A program made the position numbers and the translations under genes. Below are positions 51,245 through 60,556 of a DNA stretch of 64,000 nucleotides, piece by piece (the first letter of the stretch is position 1; every line of letters begins with the position of its first letter). The stretch covers positions 27,653-91,652 of the forward strand of contig JADFYO010000003.1 of NCBI GenBank assembly GCA_015233015.1, given 5' to 3'. The DNA comes from Nitrospirota bacterium (lineage in GTDB: Bacteria; Nitrospirota; Thermodesulfovibrionia; Thermodesulfovibrionales; Magnetobacteriaceae). Under the pieces are notes generated by a model. It searched no databases. It worked only from the letters and a program-made list of their open reading frames with translations, and had not been told where the DNA came from.

Positions 51245-51820
51245 TTGGATAGTGGAACAATTGTAAAAACACTTGGGACTTCAGCCCTCTTAGTTTTGTT
51301 AGTTGGTTATCTTGGAAGAGAATTAATCAAACAGTTACTTTCTAAAGAGCTTGAGAAGTTCAAAGAAGATCTAAAAATTCAGGCTTTTGAGCATCAGACT
51401 GTTTTTTTGAAACTTCAGGAGAAAAGGGCAGATATTTTTGCTCAAGTGTATAAGAAACTTCAGAAGAGTTACATTGATGTACAAAATTATATAACGCTTG
51501 TCAATAATAGTGGCCCCATTGACGAGAATAAATTCAATGTAATGCGTGAAACTATAAAAGATTTTATATTTTATTATGAAGAAAATAAAATATATTTTCC
51601 TACGTCTCTATGTTCAAAGATAGAGGGGTTCTGTGATAAAAATCATGAAACTATTAATAGATTTACTTATATTGATAGGGATTATGATACTGGTCATATT
51701 CCTGCGACGAAATGGTATGATATATACAAAAATTATGGTAAAGACGCTACTGCCCTTAAGGAAGATATAGAAGATTGTTTTAGAAAACTGATAGGTGTAG
51801 AGGATAAACCAGTCTTTTGA
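51245..51820 (+). CDS. Membrane-anchored coiled-coil protein of unknown function
   Basis: About 191 residues beginning with TTG, with AGGAGGG five bases ahead. It has one N-terminal membrane segment (IVKTLGTSALLVLLVGYLGREL), then a charged helical domain (LSKELEKFKEDLKIQAFEHQTVFLKLQEKRADIFAQVYKKL) and a C-terminal region with Trp, Cys and Tyr residues. I recall this TLGTSA...GRELIKQLLSKELEKFK type from many hypothetical proteins in environmental genomes, often in accessory regions. No function is assigned. Lower GC than the IDH gene before it. Confidence 0.6.
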   Translation: MDSGTIVKTLGTSALLVLLVGYLGRELIKQLLSKELEKFKEDLKIQAFEHQTVFLKLQEKRADIFAQVYKKLQKSYIDVQNYITLVNNSGPIDENKFNVMRETIKDFIFYYEENKIYFPTSLCSKIEGFCDKNHETINRFTYIDRDYDTGHIPATKWYDIYKNYGKDATALKEDIEDCFRKLIGVEDKPVF

Positions 51821-51849
51821 TTCTGCACAGTCCAGTTGAATCGTATGTC

Positions 51850-52354
51850 CCCCGTTTATGCCCCAAAAAAACCACTCAGCGTCCAATGAACCGGCTTTCT
51901 TGATGAGACTTTTAAACTCCTCTAATTTATCTATGGAATCAACCGCTCTAACCTTGTCCGTCAGCTCAAGCCCTGATGAACCGTATTTGAGTTCAAGCAT
52001 CCCCTCAATTCCCTCAAGTAAACCTTCGAGTAACCCTTCAAGTTTACCGTCCTGTTTGCCTTCCTGTTTACCCACAAGCATCCCCATCTCACGACCCTGC
52101 CTGAATCTTATGTCTCTCTCTAAGTCATATACTAATGCCATTGCCTCTGCCTCCTTAGATATTTCGTCCTGTAAATCCATCAACTGCGACAGGACTTCTA
52201 TCTGCCTTATGTACTTGCCCCGGAGCGTTTCCTCCGGCACCAGCTCACTTAATCGCTCAAGTATCTCTCTTATAAATAGTTTAACACCTTTCTGCTGATA
52301 ATTGCACAAGATATAGATTATCACCCAGGGCAATCGGCAACGGGACGCTGACAC
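51850..52354 (-). pseudogene. Remnant of an Rpn/PD-(D/E)XK-type transposase-related protein
   Basis: The recognisable portion contains VIIYILCNYQQKGVKLFIREILERLSELVPEETLRGKYIRQIEVLSQLMDLQDEISKEAEAM, a DLERDIRFRQG segment and the glycine-rich KQEGKQDGKLEGLLEGLLEG repeat typical of the C-terminal half of Rpn-like (recombination-promoting nuclease) proteins. The nuclease N-terminus is missing upstream, and at the other end the open frame runs on through the antisense of the preceding gene to 51614, which is not part of the protein. A truncated copy left by decay or rearrangement is the likeliest explanation. Confidence 0.6.
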
Positions 52355-52454
52355 TGCTGGATTTGTCCGGCGTGTAAAAGCGGGGTAGGGGGATGTTGTA
52401 CATTGGCCCGCTGATTTGCTTTATTTTCATCTGATTGATTCTACTTTTGTTTTT

Positions 52455-53159
52455 CTACTTTATTACGAGGCCAAAGAGTTTGGCGATGAGGTCGAGGGCT
52501 TTCGGGTTGGTTATGAGTATGACAAAAAGAAGGATGAGAAAGTATATCTTAATTTTCCCGTCCAGACCTGTTAATCTCTCGTTTAAGCGGCCTTCAACTG
52601 CGGTAATTCTCTCGCTGAGCCGACCTTCAATGCCAGTCATCTTTTCGTTCAAACGACCTTCCAGTTTTGCTAAATCTTCTTTATTGGCCAGCTCAACGGC
52701 GGTAATCCTCTCGTTGAGCCGACCTTCCAACTTTACTAAATCTTCTTTTACTACAGTAATTTTCTCAGTGAGGCGACCTTCCAGCTTAGCTAAATCTTCT
52801 TTGTTGGCCAGCTCAACGGCGGTAATCCTCTCGTTGAGCCGACCTTCCAACTTTACTAAATCTTCTTTTACTACAGTAATTTTCTCAGTGAGGCGACCTT
52901 CCAGCTTAGCTAAATCTTCTTTTACAGCAGTAATTTTCTCAGTGAGCCGCCCTTCTAACTTAGCTAAATCTTCTTTAGTGGAAAGCTCCTTGGTTAATTC
53001 CTCTTTAATCTCCGCTTTTTTTTGAACAACAACGGATTCGGCTCTTCTTTCGATTGCGTCAAAAGAGGCCGTTATGATTTTCCCGATTTCACGGGCTTCC
53101 TATTTGCCAATCTTACTCTCCATCAGGTCATAGACCTCTACTGGTAATGTCGTAGGCAT
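52455..53159 (-). pseudogene. Coiled-coil membrane protein gene interrupted by an in-frame TAG
   Basis: The intact reading would start at ATG 53159 (MPTTLPVEVYDLMESKIGK), but codon 20 is TAG at 53100-53102, where the relative at 60436 has Glu. After it the frame is open: a coiled coil built from EGRLTEKITAVKEDLAKL repeats and a final membrane helix (IKIYFLILLFVILITNPKALDLIAKLFG) to the stop at 52455. The first usable start after the TAG is TTG 52850. Two identical 120-bp units expand the coiled coil. Related to the gene at 44943. Confidence 0.75.
52681..52920. repeat. 120-bp tandem duplication inside the coiled-coil gene
   Basis: Positions 52681-52800 and 52801-52920 are the same except for a single difference in TTATTGG versus TTGTTGG. 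In protein terms each unit adds a 40-residue coiled-coil segment (LVKLEGRLNERITAV, then LANKEDLAKLEGRLTEKI). The near-identity points to a recent duplication. Confidence 0.9.
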
Positions 53160-53326
53160 AGCTTCATTGTAGCTCAACATATCGGAGGAAGTCAATATGC
53201 GGCAAGACATTCACAGGCAAATGCGCTAATTCAATGAAAATCAACCATCTGTGCAAGCATTATCAAACTGTTATAGTGTGAATAAATGTTATACTTAATA
53301 CACATGCCAACGGAGGGTTCGCTATT

Positions 53327-54478
53327 ATGTATAAACTCGATGACAGGATTATGAGAGGTAAGGCGGGTGGGGCGGCTAAGACCGTTTTGGTTATCGATGA
53401 CGATGAGGCTATTCGTTTGTTGATTAGGAATATTCTGGAGCCGGATTATATCGTCTTTGAGGCGGTTGACGCGGCGGGTGCGCTCACGCAGATCGGAGCG
53501 TCGGATTTTGACGTTATTTTAATTGACCATCATCTCGGCGGGCGCGACGGCCTTGACCTGTTGATAGAACTGCGCGAAGACCGGAAGGTTGATTCCGTTA
53601 TTATATTTATGACAGCCGATACGTCGCGAGATTTGACCGCTCAGGCATTCAGAGAAAATGCCGACGACTTTATAGGGAAGCCCGTCAACCGGCGGCTGTT
53701 TAAATATGCCGTCAGTGAGGCGCTCCAAAAAAAAGAAACCGAGAGGCAGCTGCGTGAGGCCGTTGCCAAAGCGGAAATCGAGGAATCGAAAAACCTGCTG
53801 ATAGCTATGGCAAGCCACGAGCTGCACACCCCGCTGCTTCCCTTAATCGGCCTCTCAAGCGCGCTGCTTAAACGCAACAACGAGGATACTCTGGACAAAG
53901 ACGTGCTGTCTGACGGCTTGAAGCGTATCGTTGCAGCCGCCAGACGATTAAATGAAATCATAGGGGATATCTTAGAAGTTGCCTCCATGAATAAAAAAGA
54001 CCTCCTCCCCCAATGGGAAAAGACAGATGTGCGCACATTGATGGAATCCCTCAGAGAAGATTACCGCGAGGCGGCAGATGAAAAGGGTCTTCGTTTATTT
54101 ATCACTATCCCTGAAGGCGAACATTCCCTCGATATCGATAGTAAAAGGCTGCGGCAGGTTCTAAGTCTGATTATTGAGAATGCGGTAAGATTCACCGAAT
54201 TTGGCGAGGTGGAAATTGGGTTTGATGAGAGGGTCGAAGATGTCTTATTCTTCGTCCGCGATACGGGTTCGGGAATTTTGCCCGAATTTCAAAAGCGGCT
54301 GTTTGAGTCGTTTGAAAAGGTGGATATGAAAAGCGGTACGTCGCCGGGGCTTGGCGTTGGGCTATATCTATGCCGCCGTATTGTGGAGACGATGCTTGGC
54401 GGCACAATTGAGCTTGAGAGCACATTAGGAAGGGGCAGCAGGTTTACGGTAAGGATTCCAAAGATGCAGCCGGAGTAA
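53327..54478 (+). CDS. Receiver-histidine kinase fusion (REC-HisKA-HATPase)
   Basis: The 383-residue protein has an N-terminal receiver (about 18-135) with VIDDDEA, phospho-acceptor in VILIDHHLGGRDG and conserved Lys in IGKPVN, joined to a cytoplasmic histidine kinase: ASHELHTPLLPLIG (phosphorylated His near residue 164), N-box LIENAVRFTEFG, G1 VRDTGSGILPEF and G2 GLGVGLYLCRRI. There is no sensor domain or membrane segment, so input probably comes through the receiver. It is ten bases from the following CHASE-type hybrid kinase and likely works with it. Confidence 0.92.
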   Translation: MYKLDDRIMRGKAGGAAKTVLVIDDDEAIRLLIRNILEPDYIVFEAVDAAGALTQIGASDFDVILIDHHLGGRDGLDLLIELREDRKVDSVIIFMTADTSRDLTAQAFRENADDFIGKPVNRRLFKYAVSEALQKKETERQLREAVAKAEIEESKNLLIAMASHELHTPLLPLIGLSSALLKRNNEDTLDKDVLSDGLKRIVAAARRLNEIIGDILEVASMNKKDLLPQWEKTDVRTLMESLREDYREAADEKGLRLFITIPEGEHSLDIDSKRLRQVLSLIIENAVRFTEFGEVEIGFDERVEDVLFFVRDTGSGILPEFQKRLFESFEKVDMKSGTSPGLGVGLYLCRRIVETMLGGTIELESTLGRGSRFTVRIPKMQPE

Positions 54479-54487
54479 ATTCTGCAT

Positions 54488-57400
54488 ATGACAAGAGCAA
54501 TATCGAAACTCTGGATTATCCTGCTCACTCTGTTGAGCGCCGCCATCGCCGTCGCGGTTTACTACGCCGCCGCTTTCAGCGAAGATGCGGCAATCTCTGC
54601 CCAGTTCAAACGCATATTCGATAAGCAGACCGTGATGATTCAACGAGACCTGGACGATGACTTTGAGATAGTAATCTATCTTGGCAGGCTTTTCCATTCA
54701 ATAGAAAATATAAATGGCAAGGAATTTTCGAGCTATATAATGAAGGCCCCAGAGGAACACCCCTCCGTTTACGCCTTCGAATGGGTACCGCGTGTTTCAT
54801 ATTCTCAAAAAACAAGATACGAACTCACGGCCAGAGAAGAGGGGGTATTGCCGGACTTCTATATATTTGAAAAGGCCGGAGATAAGAACATCCCCGTTGC
54901 CGCAAGGGACGAATACTTTCCTATTTATTATGTCGAGCCAAAAGAACAGAACGCCGCGGCGATAGGATTTGACATCGCATCTACTCCTATGAGACGCAGG
55001 GCAATCGAAAAAGCGCGCGATACCGGAGAGCTGACCGCCTCGGAGCCGGTTATACTTGTGCAGGAACGTGAAAGCGGCGTCAGGGCTTTTTTGGTATTCA
55101 TGCCGGTCTATTACGGGCAGCCCAAGACATTGGAAGAGAGACGCCATGGACTGAAAGGTTTTACTTCCGGGGTGTTTCGTGTCAATGACATACTTCAGAA
55201 GAGTTTTTGCGTTAAGGGCTATTTAAACGAGCACGCGGTCTTTGATATAGAGGATGAGGGGTTGTCCGCTGAAGAGAGACTGCTCTATCACCACGGCCCT
55301 ACGGATGCCCGTGAGCTTTCGAAACTGAGCTATATACAACAGAAAATTGATGTGGCAGGGCGAACCCTTCAGCTTAGGGCCGCACCGGTCAAGGCTTATT
55401 TTCAAACAAGGCGCACATGGGGGCCGTTTACATTTGCCGCCGGAAGTTTTATCATAATAATTTTGCTTGCCAGTTATTATAAAACCACATCTGCGCGCAC
55501 CTCGCAAATCAAGGCCGAGGTGCTCGAAAGGACACGGGAGTTAGAGGCAAGCGAGACCAGGATGCGGGCGATTATAGACGGTGCGGTTAACTCGATAATT
55601 ATTATTGATCATGTTGGCACTGTCCAGTTGTTTAACATAGCGGCAGAGAAAACCTTCGGATATGGCGCCGCTGAGGTCATGGGCCATAATATTAAGATGC
55701 TCATGCCGGAGCCGCACAGCAGCGCCCATGACCAGTATCTGTTAAACTATATTACCACCGGTAATAAGAAGGTAATCGGCATGGGCAGAGAAGTCAGCGC
55801 CCTAAGGAAAGATGGAACCACCTTTCCAATGTATTTATCTGTGAGCGAGATAAAGTCAGACAATCAGAAAAAGATATTTGTCGGACTATGTGTCGATATA
55901 AGCAAGCGCAAAGAGGCGGAGAAGGAATTAACGCGTCTTTCCGAACGCCTGAGCCTGGCCGTTCGTTCTGGTGGACTTGGGATATGGGATTTGGATCTGA
56001 AGACGGGGAAACTTATCTGGAATGAACAAATGTTCGGGCTATATGATGTATTGCCGGAGAATTTTAAGGGGACACCTTCCGATTGGTCTGACAGACTCCA
56101 CCCTGATGACCTGCCCGCGGCGCAGGCAAAACTCAACGCGGCTCTAAGAGGAGAGAAGGATCTCGATACGGAGTTCCGCATTATTACTTCAACCGGAGAA
56201 AAAACAATCAGGGCATCCTTAATTACACAAAGGGATGCCTCTGATCAGGCCATCCGTATGATTGGCGTTAACTGGGATATTACCGCTGAGAGAAAGAGAG
56301 AAAAGGAATTATTGGATTTATCGGAAGGCATGAAAGCGGTCAAAGATATGGCCGAGAAGGCTAGTAATGCCAAGTCGGAATTCCTGTCCAGCATGTCGCA
56401 CGAGATTCGTACCCCGCTCAATGCCATCATCGGTATGGCCGACCTGCTCTCGGAGACGAATTTAACAGAAGAGCAGGCTAAATATATCGATACCTTCAGA
56501 CATGCCGGTGACAGCCTGCTTGTGATAATCAACGACATACTTGACCTGTCTAAGGTAGAGGCCGGTCTGCTTGAGCTTGAGTCGATGTGCTTTGAGCTGA
56601 ACGAGCTGTTGGCGAAAATCGGCGAGATAATGTCGTTCCATGCACATTCTAAGGGGCTTGAGCTGGTTATAACACAGTTTCCTGAGACTATAGGACTGAT
56701 TGGCGACGCGATGCGTCTGAGGCAGGTGATTGTCAATCTTGTCGGCAACGCTATCAAATTTACCGAAAAAGGGGAGATTGCCGTAATGGCAGAGGTCCTG
56801 AGCAAAACCTCTTCTGACATGGAATTGAAATTTTCGGTACGAGACACCGGAATTGGCATCCCAAATGATAAACTGGCATCTGTCTTCGAGCGTTTTACGC
56901 AGGTTGATTCCTCAACGACAAGGAAATACGGCGGCACAGGCCTGGGGCTGACAATCTCCAAAAGGTTTGTGGAAATGATGGGCGGGCAGATTTTTGCAGA
57001 GAGTGAATATGGCAAAGGCAGCGTCTTTTCGTTTACGGCTAAGTTTAAAGTTGACAACGAGTGCAGGTACGATTTAAAGCCGGCAGATAATCAAAGAAAA
57101 GAAACACCTCCTCCCGGAAAGATTGAGACAAGACCGCTTTCTATATTACTGGTAGAGGATAACGAAGATAACAGAAACCTGATCCTTATGTATCTGAAAA
57201 AGACCGGGCATAAGGTTGAAACCGCTGAAAACGGCCAAATCGCGGTAGAGAAATTCATAAGCGGCCACTATGACTTAGTCCTGATGGATATGGAAATGCC
57301 GGTCAAGGACGGTCTGACCGCCGTAAGGGAGCTAAGGCAGTGGGAAGAGGAACAAAAAAAGCAGAGCACAACAATCGTCGCACTCACTGCCCATGCCCTG

Positions 57401-57505
57401 AGGGAACACGAAGAGAAGTGCCGCGAGGCCGGATGTGACGGGTATCTTACTAAACCTATAAAAAAAGCGGCGCTTTTAGATGCGCTGGCGAAATATGGCG
57501 GTTAG
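54488..57505 (+). CDS. CHASE-domain hybrid histidine kinase with two PAS domains and a receiver
   Basis: The 1005-residue protein has membrane helices at about 7-29 and 314-333 that enclose a CHASE sensor domain (YAFEWVPRVSYSQKTRYE and IGFDIASTPMRRRAIEKARDTGE are its signature strands). PAS domains follow near 356 (RAIIDGAVNSIIIIDHVG) and 486. HisKA is near 636 (SSMSHEIRTPLNAIIGMADLL), then HATPase with GGTGLGLTISKRFVEMMGG. The C-terminal receiver (883-1003) has VEDNED, LVLMDMEMPVKDG and TKPI. CHASE domains sense extracellular small molecules. Two-gene operon with the REC-kinase. Confidence 0.94.
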   Translation: MTRAISKLWIILLTLLSAAIAVAVYYAAAFSEDAAISAQFKRIFDKQTVMIQRDLDDDFEIVIYLGRLFHSIENINGKEFSSYIMKAPEEHPSVYAFEWVPRVSYSQKTRYELTAREEGVLPDFYIFEKAGDKNIPVAARDEYFPIYYVEPKEQNAAAIGFDIASTPMRRRAIEKARDTGELTASEPVILVQERESGVRAFLVFMPVYYGQPKTLEERRHGLKGFTSGVFRVNDILQKSFCVKGYLNEHAVFDIEDEGLSAEERLLYHHGPTDARELSKLSYIQQKIDVAGRTLQLRAAPVKAYFQTRRTWGPFTFAAGSFIIIILLASYYKTTSARTSQIKAEVLERTRELEASETRMRAIIDGAVNSIIIIDHVGTVQLFNIAAEKTFGYGAAEVMGHNIKMLMPEPHSSAHDQYLLNYITTGNKKVIGMGREVSALRKDGTTFPMYLSVSEIKSDNQKKIFVGLCVDISKRKEAEKELTRLSERLSLAVRSGGLGIWDLDLKTGKLIWNEQMFGLYDVLPENFKGTPSDWSDRLHPDDLPAAQAKLNAALRGEKDLDTEFRIITSTGEKTIRASLITQRDASDQAIRMIGVNWDITAERKREKELLDLSEGMKAVKDMAEKASNAKSEFLSSMSHEIRTPLNAIIGMADLLSETNLTEEQAKYIDTFRHAGDSLLVIINDILDLSKVEAGLLELESMCFELNELLAKIGEIMSFHAHSKGLELVITQFPETIGLIGDAMRLRQVIVNLVGNAIKFTEKGEIAVMAEVLSKTSSDMELKFSVRDTGIGIPNDKLASVFERFTQVDSSTTRKYGGTGLGLTISKRFVEMMGGQIFAESEYGKGSVFSFTAKFKVDNECRYDLKPADNQRKETPPPGKIETRPLSILLVEDNEDNRNLILMYLKKTGHKVETAENGQIAVEKFISGHYDLVLMDMEMPVKDGLTAVRELRQWEEEQKKQSTTIVALTAHALREHEEKCREAGCDGYLTKPIKKAALLDALAKYGG

Positions 57506-57535
57506 TAGTTTCCCGTAAGGCTCTTATCTCATCGG

Positions 57536-59650
57536 TTATTCCTTAAATACTTCATTACAGAAAGGACAAAATTTCCAGTCAAGATTCCTTGTATTGAGGC
57601 ATTTAGGGCATTTGTGTTTCAGGGAATGGCCGCAAAACGGGCAAAAAGTGAAATCGGAATTCAACGTCCGCATACATTTTTGGCATATAATCATCTCCCT
57701 GCCTGATATGTTCGATGTTACCCTCATTACCTCTTCGAGGGTTGTTATACCCTGCATGGATTTCCTAAGTCCATCCTCAATAATAGTGCTCATGCCGGAG
57801 TCAAAAGCGGCGCGGGATATATTGCTCTCTCCGGCTTCCTCGTATATGAGTTTTCTGACTGCAGAATTAGCCGGCAGGATTTCATAAATCCCAATCCTGC
57901 CACTGAAGCCGCGCCCGCCGCAGTCATCACATCCCTTCGCATGATAGAACTGTACGTCCATACCCAGGTGCTCTCCTTTCAACCCCAACAAGATGAGTTC
58001 ATCCAGCGTCGGCGTATAAGGCTGTTTGCATTTGTCGCAAAGTTTTCTGACAAGCCGTTGGGCAATTATTCCGTTTAGAGACGATGCTATAAAATGGGAT
58101 TTGATATTCATACCCTTGAGTCTGGTAATTGCCGCAACGGCATTGGTAGTGTGTAGGGTGCTTAACACAAGATGTCCTGTAATTGACGCCTGAATAGCTA
58201 TCTCAGCCGTTTCAGGGTCGCGCATCTCTCCAACCATTATAATGTCCGGGTCTTGTCTCAGCACGGAGCGCAGGGCAGTTGCGAATGTAAGTCCTGCCTT
58301 ATCGTTTATATTCACCTGAGTAGCGCCCTTAAGATTATATTCTACGGGGTTCTCAATCGTAATAAGATTGCTCCTGTCGTTCATCAGGTGATTTAATGAA
58401 GAGTAGAGGGTTGTGCTCTTCCCGCTGCCCGTGGGTCCGGTAACAAGCACCAGTCCCTGTGGTTTTTCTATCATCTCCAACACCATCTGGTAATCCTTGC
58501 CGGACAACCCTATATCGGCTAACGACAGATTTGACGCCGATGGATCAAGCACCCTGATAGATATTGTTTCGCCAAATTGTGTAGGCAGCGTAGAGACCCT
58601 GAGATCAATCCCCTTGCCTTCCAGCTTGATCTTTATCCCCCCGTCTTGCGGAATGCGTCTTTCGGATATATCCATCTTGGCCATAACCTTTATCCTCGAG
58701 GTTACCGAGGGCGCGTAAGTCTTTGAAAGCTGTGTAAGGCCGGACATTATCCCGTCAACGCGCAATCGTATAATGAATGCGTTTTCCTTAGGCTCCATAT
58801 GTATGTCGCTTGCCCTGGCTTTGAGAGCGCTGAATATTATTTTATTTACAAGTTGAATTACCGGGGGGGATTCACTATCTTTTAATAGTTTGTTTGCCTC
58901 ACTATAAACATCGATACGTTCGGTCTTTATGTCCATTTTAGCATCTATGCTGTCTTGATCGTCGAAGAGTTCCCTAAGCCTGTCAACCGTATCGATTTGC
59001 GTTGTGCCGGTTGACCTGTCAACTCTGATTTCTGCGTAACTCCGGCGTATGGCATTCTCTATCTCAGTCGGTGTGGAGATAACAATTTCAACGTCTTTGT
59101 TAAGCATATACTTGATTTCCATTATGGTGTCGATATCCATCGGATCGGCCATTGCTATTTCCACTACCTGATTTGTAACACTCAACGGAACAACCTCATA
59201 TTTCAACGCGCAATCCATATTCAGCAATTTGACCACATCAGCTTGTATGGCTACAAAAGTCAAATCGATGTATGGTATATTAAGTTGTGAAGACAATGCA
59301 CGCGCGATTTCAGTCTCTGTGGAGAAATTCATCTGCACGATAATATCGCCAAGCTTTTTTTTGCTCGTCTGCTGCTTTTTAAGACATATTTCAAGCTGCT
59401 CCGGTTTAATGGTTCCAGCTGTGACTAGTATCTCTCCCAGCATTATAGGTTTTGTTTTGTAGTAATAAGACTGAATAGCCCTTCTTATTTCTGTCAATGT
59501 CGTAACTACTGGAGTCACACTTTTCCCGGTGACAAACACCAGGTCTCTGATTGCTTTAAGGTCAAGTGGGTCAGACATTGCCACCTTTATCCGGTTACCT
59601 GTAAAATTGATGGGCATCACAAGGTGTTTCTCTGCGAGTTTAACCGGCAC
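57536..59650 (-). CDS. PilB/GspE-type secretion ATPase, main frame
   Basis: This is the longer frame of a gene interrupted near 59665. It includes the end of one MshEN-type domain and all of a second (MLGEILVTAGTIKPEQLEICL), then the ATPase core: GPTGSGKSTTLYSSL, EMRDPETAEIA, HTTNAVAAITRL and the tetracysteine CDKCKQPY/CDDCGGRGFSGR. The C-terminus carries an extra double zinc ribbon (CQKCMRTLNSDFTFCPFCG, then CPKCLNTRNLDWKFCPFCN), unusual for this family. It should power type IV pilus or type II secretion assembly. A GTG at 59650 gives a truncated product unless the frames are joined. No other pil or gsp gene is nearby. Confidence 0.85.
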   Translation of the reverse strand: MPVKLAEKHLVMPINFTGNRIKVAMSDPLDLKAIRDLVFVTGKSVTPVVTTLTEIRRAIQSYYYKTKPIMLGEILVTAGTIKPEQLEICLKKQQTSKKKLGDIIVQMNFSTETEIARALSSQLNIPYIDLTFVAIQADVVKLLNMDCALKYEVVPLSVTNQVVEIAMADPMDIDTIMEIKYMLNKDVEIVISTPTEIENAIRRSYAEIRVDRSTGTTQIDTVDRLRELFDDQDSIDAKMDIKTERIDVYSEANKLLKDSESPPVIQLVNKIIFSALKARASDIHMEPKENAFIIRLRVDGIMSGLTQLSKTYAPSVTSRIKVMAKMDISERRIPQDGGIKIKLEGKGIDLRVSTLPTQFGETISIRVLDPSASNLSLADIGLSGKDYQMVLEMIEKPQGLVLVTGPTGSGKSTTLYSSLNHLMNDRSNLITIENPVEYNLKGATQVNINDKAGLTFATALRSVLRQDPDIIMVGEMRDPETAEIAIQASITGHLVLSTLHTTNAVAAITRLKGMNIKSHFIASSLNGIIAQRLVRKLCDKCKQPYTPTLDELILLGLKGEHLGMDVQFYHAKGCDDCGGRGFSGRIGIYEILPANSAVRKLIYEEAGESNISRAAFDSGMSTIIEDGLRKSMQGITTLEEVMRVTSNISGREMIICQKCMRTLNSDFTFCPFCGHSLKHKCPKCLNTRNLDWKFCPFCNEVFKE

Positions 59651-59910
59651 TGCCTTAATGGCCTCTGCATCGCGATTGTGCTTTTTTGAAGTTCTACATA
59701 CTCAAGCCCCATGTTATCGGCAATTGTACGTACCATTTCCATTTCCGTGGTAAGCCCAAGGTCTTTAAGTACTTTGCTAAGTTTATGTCCCGTTCGTTTT
59801 TGCTCAGTCAGAGCCGAATTCAGATCCTTTTCATTAATTGCACCGGCCTCCAGCAAGGCTCCGCCAAGCTTCGTAGTGTTAGTTTCTGGTCTGCATACTT
59901 TAACTGTCAT
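59617..59910 (-). CDS. N-terminal fragment of the PilB/GspE ATPase (out of frame)
   Basis: From ATG 59910, with GGAGG nine bases before, the first about 80 residues (KLGGALLEAGAINEKDLNSALTEQKRTGHKLSKVLKDLG, MGLEYVELQKSTI) are the start of a MshEN domain. After STI the frame departs from the family; the expected continuation (DAEAIKAVPVKLAEKH) is one frame over. The change sits near an A6 run at about 59679-59684. The fragment and the main frame overlap, so transcript slippage, sequencing error or a genuine pseudogene are all possible. Confidence 0.7.
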   Translation of the reverse strand: MTVKVCRPETNTTKLGGALLEAGAINEKDLNSALTEQKRTGHKLSKVLKDLGLTTEMEMVRTIADNMGLEYVELQKSTIAMQRPLRQCRLNSQRNTL

Positions 59911-60040
59911 AATACTGTCCTCCAGCACATAAGGAATGACACATTGATCTATTCACTTGTTATGTCGGCCATTGTGGTTTTCCATTTCCTTCTGTCGTCG
60001 CCGTCCATCCGGAAATGACTTTATGTGAGACTGTGGCTGG

Positions 60041-60436
60041 CTATTTCACAAGTCCAAAGAGCCTGGCTATCAGCTCAAGCGCCCTGGGGTTGGTCAGGAG
60101 AATAATTGAGGCGAGAATGAGAAAAATTATTTTCTGCTCAAGTCGCAGTGCCCTGTTTTCACCTTTCATTTCTGCTCTGAGTTGAGTTGCTTTCACCTTT
60201 CATCTCGGCCCTGAGTTCCTTGATTTCGCCTTTTATTTCGGCAATATCGGCCTTAGTGGCAAGCTCCTTAGCGAGTTCCTCTTTGATCTCTGTTTTTTTC
60301 TGAACGGCAATGGCTTCGGCCTTTTTTTCGATTGTCTCAAGAGAGGCCGTCAGGATTTTCCCACCTCGCGGGCTTCCTCTTTCCCGATCTTTTTCTCGAG
60401 CAGATCGTATATCTCTATAGGCAGTGTCGCTGACAT
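60041..60436 (-). pseudogene. Frameshifted coiled-coil membrane protein gene
   Basis: Conceptual start ATG 60436 gives MSATLPIEIYDLLEKKIGKEEAREVGK and then, after a one-base loss in a G run near codon 26, an early TGA. With the frame restored it continues ILTASLETIEKKAEAIAVQKKTEIKEELAKELATKADIAEIKGEIKELRAEMKGE. A second shift caused by a partial internal duplication precedes the membrane end (KIIFLILASIILLTNPRALELIARLFGLVK). It is clearly related to the gene at 52455-53159 and to DUF1640-type proteins. Two independent disruptions make a pseudogene likely. Confidence 0.7.
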
Positions 60437-60489
60437 GCCTTTATTATACCTCAATAAATATGAGAAAAGCAACAAAAGTTAAATTTGCC

Positions 60490-60518
60490 TTGACAAAAGC
60501 AGATAAACCAGTTATAAT
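60490..60518 (+). promoter_or_regulatory. Consensus promoter of rpmH
   Basis: TTGACA at 60490-60495, a 17-base spacer and TATAAT at 60513-60518, an exact match to the housekeeping sigma consensus. The ATG of rpmH is at 60557. Confidence 0.85.
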
Positions 60519-60556
60519 TCAGTTTCAAAAAATAACGGTAGTTAAAGGAACTAACT

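Noticed and set aside
51614-51830. C-terminal extension of the Rpn-like remnant
   Set aside because: The open frame here is the antisense of a real plus-strand gene and is not similar to the family.
59665-59700. Programmed -1 frameshift in the PilB-like gene
   Set aside because: The A6 run is in the wrong phase for a classic X XXY YYZ site and no downstream stimulator was recognised; ordinary error or slippage is as likely.
60437-60556. Replication origin next to rpmH
   Set aside because: No TTATNCACA boxes and no dnaA or dnaN gene; the region is explained by a promoter.
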